Positions 1 through 10,055 are shown, counted from the first letter of the stretch. The stretch is DNA of 64,000 bases from Adiantum capillus-veneris (GCA_014529385.2 CM043968.1:30289013-30353012); one strand, 5' to 3'. Numbers and translations: made by a program. Notes: a model not told the origin generated them from the sequence alone.

Positions 1-928
1 GCTTTGTGGAGTCTAGTAAAAGTGTCCCAATTAGCCATCGGTCTAGGTTCGTACTGGTTATTTTGTGCATTAAGCTTATCATGAATAATTTGCTGCATGT
101 ATGGATCCTAGGTAACACTCATCTGAGCTATCTGTCAATATTCTTGCTATAAGAGGTGGAAGTTAGTGTTTAACGACCTGGCTATGCGTTATAGACTTTT
201 AGAGCTAATGTCTCCTTTTCTAGAGTATTTTTTTCCAAAAGTAACTTTAGTCAAACTTTATAGCTACAACCGCCTTTCTAAAAATCCATATATTACTAAT
301 TGTACATCCTGCAATCTTACTTGGTTAATTTTCTAAAAATTTCTACATGAATATGCTGTATTTTGTACTTCTTATGAAGACCTCACAAAAGGATTTGATC
401 ATAAACCATGAACAATAAACTAAAAATAAACAAGTTTCTTGGAATTGCATCTATTCCATATTGAGTATGTATTCCATGATGTGGGTTTTAAAAATCCATA
501 TTCCCTATGTGAACAATCAAAGTTGGGTACACCTACTTGCTTAGAATCTATCTCGGAACGAGTTAGTCTCATAGTAGGTAGGAGGATAAGTTCAACTCAT
601 TACTTTTATCTATGTTAGTATTTTTTGTGTAGGTCATTCATACGTATATAGTTGTGTGTTCATATTCTTATTAATGCATGCACCAATCTTTTGATGGTGC
701 AAGTGTTCGCTCAATGACACCCATGCTTATGATCATGTGTGCTTATGTTTATCGCATATGTATTATCTATGTGTGTTAGTATGGGTGCAAACGTATTGAT
801 CCTTATCCTTCACAAACTACTACACACATAAGTGGGTATGTATGTGATCGGAATTCAATATGTATCGCCTCTTTTTTTTATGTGTGTGTAGGTTACCATG
901 CACAAAAGTGTGAGGAAGAGTGGACGAT
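1..928. other. AT-rich intergenic flank, no gene seen
   Basis: AT-rich sequence with frequent short TGTG/CATA stretches. I see no open frame of useful length, no RNA gene and no clear transposon end. The right part begins to resemble the repeat unit that starts near 929. Confidence 0.5.
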
Positions 929-1210
929 CTAGAGAATATGTACTTTTTCTATTATGCATATGAATATGGTTTGTGTGTGTGTGTGCATGCATGCTTGTAT
1001 ATAGGTGCATATACATGCTTGTTTTTCATTAAAAAATGCTACCTCTATATGTCACCAATTGTGACTTCTGCACTCGGCTATGAATGACGTTTCTTTGTTC
1101 GCTTGCAGGGATAATGTCGAACAATTTTTCCAAATATCTAGAGAATATGTACTTTTTCCATTATACATATGTGTGTGTGTGCATACCTGCGTATAGGTGC
1201 ATACACAGAT
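929..1210 (+). repeat. Degenerate ~205-bp tandem repeat, also present beyond the right end of the TIR element
   Basis: The phrase around 929-1015 (GAGAATATGTACTTTTT, then a TGTG run, then ATAGGTGCATA) recurs at 1137-1205, so two units lie in tandem. The part from GGTGCATATACATGCTTG through the GCACTCGGCTATGAATGACG region (about 1002-1110) recurs at 8944-9055 on the far side of the gene-bearing unit. The unit may therefore have inserted into a pre-existing repeat array. Confidence 0.6.
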
Positions 1211-1483
1211 TTAATAATCACGTGATCACATGAATTTTTTTGTGATTACCATGTGTTATTATCAGATTCACATAATTACACTTTATGTGATCACATCTAA
1301 GCCAAAGAATGGTGACCTGTTGATAACCCACCAAAAGCCCATCGAACTATTATTTTTTTGTGGCAATCCCACTTGGACATGGCAAAAACCCTCCAACGGG
1401 CTTGCCAAGATATGGAAAAGCCTAGCTAGACTACTGGTTTGGGTGGTTTTTGCAGGTTAATAAGAATTTCACGTGAACACATG

Positions 1484-1511
1484 AGGAGAAAGCTGGACTC
1501 ACTTTTGGGCC
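1484..1511 (+). repeat. Left inverted-repeat core of the gene-bearing element
   Basis: 28 bp, AGGAGAAAG then C then TGGACTCACTTTTGGGCC. It matches the reverse complement of 8825-8852 with two transitions. Confidence 0.7.
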
Positions 1512-1796
1512 TTTCAATTCTAGAGAGAGAGTGGCGCTCGACCAATGAGGAAGAGGCTAACGTTACGTTGAAAATCGACATTTTGGAGTCAAGCTCTTTT
1601 TTTTAAAAAGGGAGGAAATTTTATTTTGGTTCATCAAATTGCACAATTTTATGCTTTCAAGGCATAAATGTCGTAAGTCGTACTAACTATGTACCGAGGA
1701 ATTTCAAAACTTTCATTGAAGACTCTATCTAGTACTTTGTTCCCGCCCAAATATGACTTTGAGTAGCTCTACTTCCCTCTCAAAACTTCTTCCCTT

Positions 1797-1806
1797 TTTT
1801 ATATTT
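1797..1806 (+). promoter_or_regulatory. TATA-like box of gene A
   Basis: A TTTTTTATATTT stretch about 40 nt before the ATG at 1844. The intervening leader is short and T/C-rich. Assignment rests on position only. Confidence 0.35.
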
Positions 1807-1843
1807 GCGCTAACCTTTCTGTGTATTCATTCTACTGCACACC

Positions 1844-3166
1844 ATGTCTACTTCTCGAAGGCCTAGCACTACCATTGACTCTCTTAGCATTTTAAACAGT
1901 TATACTACAGACGATCAATCATGGATTCCATCTCGTATAACTATCGGAAGTTGGGTTCTACTGCAAACTAGGAGGAGGAAGAGGAGGCAACGCAATGATT
2001 TCGTGGAGGCTTTCAAGGGTCAAGTTAAAGAGTTTAAAGTGTGTGCACAAAGAAAGCGGGTGAAAGAGGTCCTCATATAACATGCTTTCCAGCATGCAGA
2101 CTTAAGGTTGCAAACATCTCCTCCAAGTTTTCCAAGGCATCGACCCAACTGTAAGTTATTTCAGTATCTCGCTTAGTGCATGATTATATTCGAATATTAA
2201 GTGGTGGATATCATCTTTGGTATGTTTCAGATATTTATCCATCGAATAGGACAGATTGGCAACCAGTTGAGAGTATAGTTGGGATTTTTTATGCTTTCCA
2301 TGCATTTATTGGTGAGCAAATGTACCGAGAAAAACAACACAAGGAACTTACAGATAATGGAATTTTCTTTTATGATATGTCATATGTGGAACCGAGAACT
2401 TCCATTGGTTGGGGTCGTGTAGCTCCTTTGTCACTTCCATCCTTTGACAGCAAGGATTGGTCCCTGCCTACTTCGCAAACTAGTGAAAGCTTCAGGAATA
2501 AGTTGTTTCAGGATATACAAAAGTCCCTCAAGTATTCAATTGCCACAAAAATAGTTTGTCTCGCACTATTTATGCCTCGTGAAGTGTTTGCAGATTTTTT
2601 CTTCGATGAGCAAATAAGAACTACCGCAACAATGTTCATTTGCAAGTCTGAGAGCTGTTTGGACTTTTTAGATGATAACAGGGATAGGAAACAATCACAG
2701 AACAAAATCTGTATTTTGCAAAAGAAGTCCATAATTTGCAAGTTCATTATAAGCTCTCAAAATTTCTTAGTATCGTTTTACTATATTAGATATCATCTTC
2801 TTAGTGGGTAGATTATTCCACTCGACCAAGATACAGAGAACAGCCTTGAGAACAAACCTTTATCAATGGAGCTCTACTTTCGAGACAGCCTACTTACTGT
2901 GATGGAGACAATGTCAAGCACAACTCTGGCACAGCTCAGGATAGATCTTACATGTGAAGAACTTCCACTTTTTCCGGAATTGTATGCATTCAGTCTCAAC
3001 AATAGAAAGGTGCTTACTAAATCAATAAACTTTGATTGTCTTTAATACACTATGACTGAATCTAACTTTTTCTTCTTTTCAGATTCCAAGGCGCAAGGAG
3101 AAAACAACATTGTGCAAGGAGTCCATAACAAATACACTTCACTTAATTTCTTCCACCGGAAGCTAG
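1844..3166 (+). CDS. Gene A: unknown spliced gene, four exons
   Basis: I do not recognise the protein. The reading is built from phase-consistent exons: 1844-2059, 2093-2150, 2231-3009 and 3083-3166, with donors GTGAAA, GTAAGT and GTGCTT and acceptors TTTCCAG, TTTCAG and TTTTCAG. The product would be about 378 residues. The N-terminus is Ser/Thr-rich and followed by a basic patch (TRRRKRRQR). The middle holds aromatic-rich segments (YIYPSNRTDWQP, VGIFYAFHAFIG). The last ~70 residues (from MELYFRDSLLTV to the end) read like a small folded domain; their spacing vaguely recalls a ubiquitin-like fold, but that is a guess. One in-frame TAG at 2809-2811 interrupts exon 3, so the copy is either dead or has an unrecognised intron there. 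It faces gene B tail to tail. Confidence 0.5.
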
Positions 3167-3349
3167 GTCACATACCTTGTGCACGCAAAGAGCTTTGATG
3201 CCATTCAAACCATGATGTACTCTTCAAAATGACTAATGTAGAGATATTTTTTGGTGGTCAAACAATGTTTCAAAAATGTACATTTTCAATGTTTCAAAAC
3301 TTTACATATTGTGTTGTTTCTGTCAAGAGTAATTTGCTCCCTTTCCCAG

Positions 3350-5959
3350 CTACTGTCCTCTCCCCCGGTTTGTGCCACTCGTCCCCTGTCCTCTCCCCCG
3401 GTTTGTGCCACTCGTCCCTTGCCCTCTGCTCCGGTTGCTCCCCTGCCCTCTGCTCCCGTTGCTGCTACCTCTGCCTCTGGGGACGCTGGTCTCGGGAATC
3501 CTTTCGTGTCGCTCGAAATCATGGGCCTCTTCCATGGCTTCCCATGCTTCTTGCACCTGTGAAGCTTCCCGCTCTTCTTGCTCTTGCCGTCGACGTGCAG
3601 CCCATTCCTCTACTTTTGCGGCGTCCGCATAATATTGGTGTATTGCTTCTTGCATATTTCGAACTTCTTCTTGAGTTTGATTGTGGCGTTGCGTCATTTC
3701 GTTAATGCGAGCCTCTTCGAACTCGTCAGCTCTCGCCGCTTCCTCTCTTGTGCGTCTGTTTATCGAGATTATAATATGCTGGATGGCCATTACAGAAAAA
3801 TGTCGCATATCGTTGTTGGTGTAGTTATGTAATCGAAGTTCCTGTAGAAGCGTGATACAGACATCTGTTGCTTCATACATACGTTGCAGCAAACAATAAA
3901 ATAGCAGATTACTTACGTTCGGTATATCCATAATTTGACTGATGAGCAACACGGCATTCGAACAGGTTCGCCAGCCACAGCTATAGTCATCAGTCTGCGT
4001 GGGCACGGTTACCCGTTCGTGCTTGACTACATTTCCTAGATCATGTTCTAACAAAAGATGCTCTACACAACATACAAGTTTTTTCACGGCACTACATACA
4101 TAACCACTTGAGTCAGCAACACATTCCAAAGAGACACTACACTGCTTTCCAAATGTACCCAAATGGACCTTACGTTTTTATACGACCGTGAAACGCCTTG
4201 CTTTGCCCGGAGTTTGCGTAGTAAACAATCTTAGCTTCCATGTCAAATAACATCAGACTCCAATGATTACTACAAAGACACCATCAAAGATTAGGAGAGA
4301 TTCGCAATGCAAGATGTTTTTTACAAGGCAAGAAAATACTCACGATTGATTGTACGCAGTGACCAGAAAGCGCGCTAGATCAAAGTTGACTGTGCTAAAC
4401 CAGTTCATCAGACTCAAAAAGGAAACTGAGTTGTTTTGCAGATAAGGCGATATCAGCGGATCTATTACGTATACTTTCTCTTGAACCTCAGGGGGCAGAA
4501 GCGAGACAGCGTGGCTAACATGAACAAATGGCAAAGATTAGACTTGAACACCAAGTGAGTCAATACCGAGCGAGTGGGGCAGCTATCGAATTCCATAGGC
4601 CACTGATTCGCTTGGTATTGACCATTGTCTTGGCTGAAATGAAGAACTTGACGACTACCGCAAAGACATGGGTCAATACCGAGCGAGTCAACGGCGGATT
4701 CCAATTCCATAAGCAACTGACCCGCTTGGTATTGACCCATGTCTTTAAGGTAGTGAACCATTATAAAGAAAAACTTGGCAACTGCCACAGAGACATGGGT
4801 CAATACCGAGCGAGTAGTACCAAAATTCAATTTCATTAGCCACTGTCTCGCTTGGTATTGACCCATGTCTCGGTAGAGACCCATTTAATGAGGATAAGAA
4901 TTAACGAGCATGAGAATTACCACAAAGCAACATTGACAACCTCATTTGTTGTGAGCGAGTCGGTGAAATTGCGCCTGCACATGAAGTCTACATTATCGAG
5001 GTTGGTAATGCAGGCCTCCTCTGACCTTGCAGGCAGCTGTATGTGCGCATGCAGAGGCGCTGAGCTCAACAAAATTCTCAACTCCTCTTCATTCTCCTCG
5101 TTGATTTGCTCTAAAATAATTGACTCATCTGATACGTTGGATGGCCCTTCTGATGCAGAGCCTTGCCCTTCCCTTTCTTGAGCTGGCTCCCTGGATGCCT
5201 CAGGCTCCTCCCTGACAGCCTCACAGGCTCCGAATCATTTTCCTTCAATATTGGTTGCTCCATAGATGCCTCAGGCTCCACCCTCACCTGCTCTTGTCCC
5301 TCATCATCCACGATGGGCTGCGAATCCTCCATGACTTGCTCATTTTGGTGTCTAGCTGGCTCCTCGATAATTGTCTCTGTTTCTTCCATGACTGCCTCGG
5401 GGTCCACTCTGGCTTGCTCTTGGCCCTCTGCGGCTATCTCAGCCTTCTCATCTGTGTCGTTTCTCTCAACCCATGATCGGGTCCTTCTGCTGTTTGTTTT
5501 AGCCCTAGACGGCTCTGTCTGTCGTGCACGAGGATGGAGAGGGGGGATGTTGAGAATATCCATGGTTCTACTATCTCGGATAGGCACTGGCTGAAGCAGC
5601 CCATCGTACCGGAAACGAAGCCTATGAAGAGTATCAAAATCCCGCGGCATGATAGTGACCCGGTGTGCATGGGCAGCCAGGATATATCCATTGTTGAAGA
5701 ATTCCACGAGGTAGTCTTCAGCAATTTCTTGAAGGCAGAGGAGTGCACTGCTGGCCCATCGCATGCCAACTCTCCACTGCTCGCAAATCTCCCGCACTAC
5801 TCGCTGGAAAGGGAGACGTGGAATAGCAGGTTGAACGTGTTGTTCTATCCTGCGTAGCTCTTGCAGTACACCTCTGTGCGCCTCATATTGGCGTCTTCTT
5901 GCTTGAGCATTCAAAAATTCACCTGTTGCCCTCCTAGCGCAAGCCTTTACACGAGGCAT
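3350..5959 (-). CDS. Gene B: histone H3-like domain joined to a C48/Ulp1-type SUMO protease domain (one frameshift)
   Basis: Exon 1 (5959-4921) starts with MPRVKACARRATG, aligned with the histone H3 N-terminus. An H3 fold follows at residues ~30-118: PRLPFQRVVREI, a QEIAEDYLVEFF helix, and HAHRVTIMPRD. Next is an acidic linker with repeats of the VRVEPEAS type. One base is out of phase near 5215-5235; the downstream frame resumes the same repeat (VREEPEAS). Exons 4514-4344, 4269-4174, 4091-3917 and 3841-3350 then join in phase with GT-AG introns and give an Ulp1 domain: TTNEVVNVAL, catalytic NHWSLMLFDME, and PTQTDDYSCG with the oxyanion Gln and nucleophile Cys. The C-terminus is a Glu/Arg-rich coiled coil and RG repeats. 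Total ~657 codons. The ATG sits 2 nt after a TTTGTAG acceptor, so a 5'UTR intron is likely. The H3 and C48 calls are firm; the fusion is inferred. Confidence 0.72.
4559..4870. repeat. Three tandem hairpins inside intron 1 of gene B
   Basis: Three successive inverted repeats lie at 4559-4622, 4664-4744 and 4791-4870. Arms are of the form GACATGGGTCAATACCGAGC and its complement ending TTGACCCATGTCT, with loops of ~30 bp. Arms are nearly identical between hairpins, so they can also cross-pair. All three lie inside the intron inferred between 4920 and 4515. Confidence 0.8.
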
Positions 5960-6070
5960 CTCTACAAATACAATAACACCAAAAGACAATTCATTTGTCA
6001 GCACAAGGGACTTCAAATTTAAGGAAAGGTCAGTACCAAGCAAAAAGATGGATAGGAAAGAGTTGCCTTG

Positions 6071-6312
6071 CCTTATTCGCTCGGTAGTGACCTCAGAAAA
6101 TAGTAAAGGTAGACATGACTTATATTTTCTGAGGTCACTACCGAGCGAATAGGTGCATAGGAAAGAGTTTGCCTTGGCTTATTCGCTCGGTAGTGACTTC
6201 AAAAATAATAATAGCAGATATCACTACCAAGCGAATAGGTTTGTAACCCCTGCAAAAAAATACCTTATTCGTTGGGTGGTGACCTCAGAAAAGTGTACAA
6301 GCAAGCGAACAG
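6071..6312. repeat. Three tandem hairpins upstream of gene B
   Basis: Inverted repeats at 6071-6153 (near-perfect ~31-bp arms built on ATTCGCTCGGTAGTGACCTC), 6178-6239 and a weaker one at 6262-6312. The core CGCTYGGTAKTGACC is shared with the cluster at 4559-4870, so the two sets are one repeat family flanking exon 1 of gene B. Confidence 0.8.
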
Positions 6313-6540
6313 GTTTGCATCCGCTGATACAAAATAGCAATGTGAAGGAGATCTTAAATCGATGCGGTTCTAACTGTCATGTCGTTCCCTCCGATCACCT
6401 CCCCTAATATCGGGGGGATGATACCATTGATTCTCTCTCCCACGTCCACCTCTCATGAAACCTCATGGCAGTACCACCCCTCACAGACCACTCACTCATA
6501 AGCCAGAGCCCAGGCTCTGCTTTTTAGGCATGTCTAAAGT

Positions 6541-6550
6541 CTATTTAAGA
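6541..6550 (+). promoter_or_regulatory. TATA-like box of gene C
   Basis: CTATTTAAGA about 120 nt before the ATG at 6674, in a C-rich intergenic zone (6380-6540) between divergent genes B and C that could serve as a shared promoter. Confidence 0.35.
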
Positions 6551-6673
6551 AGCATTTGTTTCAGAACCTCCCTTAGGGTTTCGTAGAACAACTAAAAGAA
6601 GCTTAGGATAGTGGCGATGCCTTTCCAAGGTATACTCCCGCAGCGCTAGCAACACCGCATCCAGGCCCTCCTC

Positions 6674-7106
6674 ATGAGGTCTGCCCTTGGCCCTCCCCCG
6701 ATGTTACCTTTAATGTTCTCGACCGACACAGCTCGGGAGTGGCTGCTGTCAACATGGGAGTCAATTCTCGAGGTAAGTTTCTGGTAATTCTTTGCTTTTT
6801 GCTCCCAATTTCCAAGCTCCTAGTTTGAAGAGCTTACTTGCTAAATGCTCTGTGCAGGATGCTAGCCTGAAGCTGCAGCAAATGCTGATCGTTAGGCAGA
6901 GGGTCTCAATCCTTAAAAACTCTCTGGAAGCAAGAAGGCCTGAAGACATGCAACGATTGCTCGCCGAGAATGGCTCTATGGAGGCAATCATCAATTGGCT
7001 TCAGGAAATGAAGGATGAAGTGCTTGAGCAACCCAATCAAGGATTTCAAAATTTGCCTTATCAACTTGCAGTGAAAAATGAAAACACAAAATCAACAACC
7101 AAATAA
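6674..7106 (+). CDS. Gene C: small unknown two-exon gene
   Basis: Exons 6674-6772 and 6858-7106 are joined by a GTAAGT...TGTGCAG intron in phase 0, giving ~115 residues. An in-frame TAG lies just upstream of the ATG, which supports the start. The protein is mostly helical and charged (SILKNSLEARRPEDMQRLL, then IINWLQEMKDEVLEQ). No family recognised. Its second exon overlaps the antisense last exon of gene D (near 6991-7080), so one of the two may be spurious, or the genes overlap tail to tail. Confidence 0.4.
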
Positions 7107-8507
7107 TCAATATTTTTGTTATCAGAGATTGAACGAAGCATACCTGAAATGATCCTAGAGATAGAATGTTGTTTTCTGATTGCACATTGAAGTATCGTGG
7201 ATCCTCTTTCGTTATTGATGGATCCAGAGCTCTGTTCATGAGGGTAATGGTGACTCTCTCCAACTTCTTGTTCTTCAGGACCTCGCACTCATCCAGCTTC
7301 AAAACAAACTTGAGAACCCCACCACACTCGTCTCAACTGATGTCAAAGAAGTGAACTGCATACCTTTTCAATGCTTCAAGATCAACGAAGAGGTTGTTGT
7401 GCTCGTTAAACTTTACCTCTCTGCCGCCCTTGCCTAAGAACGTTGCTTCAATATGGAATGGTGACCCAAGTTTCTCAAACACCTCATCGTTTACGTGTCG
7501 GCGAGCAGCCTTTACATGTGATGGCTTTGGCAACAATGATCCTCTCTGTAGTTTATTTTGAGATTTTTTAGCTAATGCTTTGAAGAGTGCCCTATATCCC
7601 ATCTGCGAGATGCCACTCTCATCAAGTATTGCTTGCACTTCCATTGGTTCCAGCTGATTCTCATTCATGAAGGAGGTAAGTAGCGTCCCTTTCAACTTAC
7701 GAAATTTTTTCTGAGTTATCATCTCTTCAACTACTTCTTTTGGAACTATACGGCTGTAATGCACTCTGGCATTGAAGCCTGCACCGTTCGAGTTTGGATG
7801 TAGTAAAGACCTACCAAAAAAGCACAATGCATTATGATCATGTATAGGAAAGTAAGTGTATCCACTTCTTAATGAAGCACATTGAAGAAACAAACTTCGA
7901 GTTACCTTAAAGCTCATATTCGTTTTTTCAGGCCACCACTACCAACCTTCATATTCTCAAGGTTACACAGATCTCGTTTTCTTTTCCGACTACCAAGCAC
8001 GGTGTCTTTCTCTCGCAAACTTGTGATCTTCTTCTCAAGGCCTTGGATTGTCTCTTTGTTTGATGAAATCTTTTGAGAGCATGCGTCATTAAGTTTCTTC
8101 AGCTGCATGTTCTCCATTGCTAGGAAGTTTCTTTGCCTCTCCGCATTCAATCCTCTCATTTCCAAATGTTCGGTGTATCCCAATAGCCCATCCTTGCCAT
8201 CGCCTGTGAAATGTAAGAGGTTAGTGATATTAGCAAAGGGAGGTGGCGCATTTGTCGTAGGATCCTTTGGATAAATAGACCCATCGGTCCACAAATCCAA
8301 ATGATGTTCCTTGTTTGTCCTTCTAAGTTCTTTCTCCCGTTGAGATAAGAAAGACTCCCTCCTACGTTTCTGCAACGGTGCGTACTCTTGCAATACATCA
8401 ACATGAAGATGATGTGTGTTCTTTCTTTGGGTAAGTGTTAAAGATGAAGGGGCCGAGGATTGTAAGTTCAAATTAGCGATTTCATCAGGAAAAGATGCGT
8501 TCTCCAT
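6991..8507 (-). pseudogene. Gene D: unknown coiled-coil protein gene with two in-frame TGA codons
   Basis: Exon 1 (8507-7906) encodes a protein with a basic cluster (QKRRRES, later GSRKRKRD) and a coiled coil (MENMQLKKLNDACSQK to ITSLREKD). It splices in phase (AAG|GTAACT ... GGTAG|G) to exon 2 (7810-7144). That exon carries a compact domain with SQMGYRALFKALAKKSQ and, after a TGA, DECGGVLKFVLKLDECE and LERVTITLMNRALDPSI, ending at TTTCAG|GTATGC. A last exon reading VDKANFEILDWVAQAL (to 6991) fits only if the acceptor CTGCAG has mutated to CTGCAA. TGA codons fall at 7914-7916 and near 7336. I do not recognise the family. Two stops and a damaged acceptor suggest decay. Confidence 0.45.
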
Positions 8508-8824
8508 TCCTAGAGTTGATAGAGAAGAAGACGGAGAAATGTCTCAGGTTTTGGGAGGGAAAGCCATATTCTCAAGTTTAGAGTTGATAGAGTTCGTGTG
8601 GCTTATGTTTCTGAAGGGAACGCTTGTAAGTTGGCATTTCAAATCATTAGTCATATGGTTAGTTGGATTCTTGACAAAAGAACGAAGGATAAGAATGATA
8701 AAGACGGCGGCTACCTACCAAAGAATGTCATTTTGGCTTTTTGTTGCGCAGAAAAGTATCACATAAAATGCACAAGTTAACATTTTTATTTTCTCTCTCT
8801 AAGCCGACGTGGCACTTCTTACAG

Positions 8825-8852
8825 GGCCCAAAAGTGGGTCCAACTTTCTCCT
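8825..8852 (-). repeat. Right inverted-repeat core of the gene-bearing element
   Basis: Reverse complement reads AGGAGAAAGTTGGACCCACT then TTTGGGCC. It pairs with 1484-1511. Confidence 0.7.
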
Positions 8853-9090
8853 AATGTTTAGCGTGATCACATGTTTTAAAAAATTGATCACTCAACGTTA
8901 TTAACATGTTTGTGTGTTTGTGATCATGTTAATGAAATCCTTAGGTGCATATACATGCTTGTTTTTTTATTAAAAAACCTTACCTCTGTATGCACCAACA
9001 ATGTTTTCTACACTCGACTACGAAAGATGTTTGCTTTGTTCATTTGCAAGGAGGGCATTGCACAGCTTTGCATAAGTTCCAACGCTCATG

Positions 9091-9091
<1 letters not shown>

Positions 9092-9173
<82 letters not shown>
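9092..9173 (+). repeat. Compound microsatellite (TG)n(AG)n
   Basis: About 19 TG units followed directly by about 22 GA units. Confidence 0.95.
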
Positions 9174-9174
<1 letters not shown>

Positions 9175-9175
<1 letters not shown>

Positions 9176-9995
9176 TATGGACTAACCACTACACGGCTTC
9201 TCGCTCACACTGAGAAAACTCTATTATGTAGGCAAAAATTGATGTGCTCTTGACCGATTCGACCACAAAATTGATATTGTGCAAACTGCTTGACCCAACA
9301 TGTATATTTAAAGGTTTGAAGACTCTCCGTGATTGCCGTACTGCATCTTTGAAGCCTAAATGTTTCTAGATGGCTTCGAGCTATGGAATATGCAATATTA
9401 GAATAGGACATACTCCTGTTTGACCTCCAAATAGTTTGTGCTACTTATGGAGTGTTATTGTATTTAGGTGGGTTTATTGTTGTTTACAATGAAAAACTTT
9501 CCCTTGATTTATGTAAGGTATTGTTGGAGCGGCATACCAAACATAATTCATCAAAACCTATGCTATCGCGAACATGGGTTAGTATCAACTCAGCCAATAT
9601 ATTAAGATCGGTTTCATATATGAACAAAATATATAATACAATTTTGAAATTGAACACAAGGGTTAAATAACATTTTATTGCGATTCCTAGTTCATATACA
9701 TCTCTTTTATTGAGAAACCAAAGGGCCTTGAACAATGATTTGAATACGTCCAAATCCTATTATGTCAAATTCCAATCCGATTACAAATATATGGAAATAA
9801 TCCAATCTAGGTATAGCCAATGTGTGGCTTTTATTAAAAATTAAGGATTCATAAGGAGAATTTGTTAGACACATTGATATTACTATTGTTGACTCTTTTT
9901 AATCTGCCCCAAGAGATGTTGTTGCCTGAATTATATCATGAAAAAATTGTCAGTCATATGTATGTATGTGTGATTATTTTTAGTGACACGGCACA

Positions 9996-10000
<5 letters not shown>
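9175..10000. other. Intergenic, nothing recognised
   Basis: AT-rich sequence with no convincing gene. The open frame around 9484-9753 (minus) shows no recognisable domain. Confidence 0.4.
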
Positions 10001-10042
<42 letters not shown>

Positions 10043-10055
10043 TGTGAGAGAGAGT
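10001..10055 (+). repeat. Compound microsatellite (TG)n with short (GA)n
   Basis: About 20 TG units, then AGTGTGAGAGAGAGTGAGA. Confidence 0.9.

Larger units (their letters stand above)
1455..8905. mobile_element. Candidate TIR-bounded DNA element carrying genes A-D, including a histone H3-Ulp1 gene
   Basis: A 28-bp core at 1484-1511 (AGGAGAAAGCTGGACTCACT...) is found inverted at 8825-8852 with 26 of 28 positions matching. Both cores have a TTAATAA motif 30-55 bp further out (about 1457 and 8898-8905). Several GTGATCAC-type motifs crowd both subterminal zones (1219-1310 and 8860-8935), as expected of transposase-binding subterminal repeats. Between the ends lie four spliced genes facing one another. 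No target-site duplication could be fixed and no known transposase domain was recognised, so the class is unknown. C48 protease genes do travel in plant MULE and CACTA elements and in KDZ/Zisupton elements, which makes a transposon reading plausible. Confidence 0.5.

Noticed and set aside
1844-3166. 42-bp intron (2770-2811) that would remove the stop in gene A
   Set aside because: In phase but shorter than usual plant introns; an in-frame stop or decay is more likely.
3229-3705. Plus-strand open frames over 3229-3705
   Set aside because: They are the complement of the coiled-coil and RG-repeat end of gene B and have no splice or start support.
5163-5857. Plus-strand open frames over the acidic linker and H3 region
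   Set aside because: Shadows of gene B; the minus strand has H3 motifs and phase-consistent introns.
5111-5959. Centromeric histone CENH3 or ordinary H3 gene
   Set aside because: Loop 1 is not extended as in CENH3, the tail is short and altered, and a long acidic C-terminal extension follows, so neither label fits.
4559-6312. CRISPR-like array from regularly spaced repeats
   Set aside because: The units are hairpins in a spliced eukaryotic locus, in two groups of three and without unique spacers of constant length.
8416-8766. Plus-strand frame antisense to the start of gene D
   Set aside because: No domain, start context or splice support; it lies at the element's right subterminal zone.
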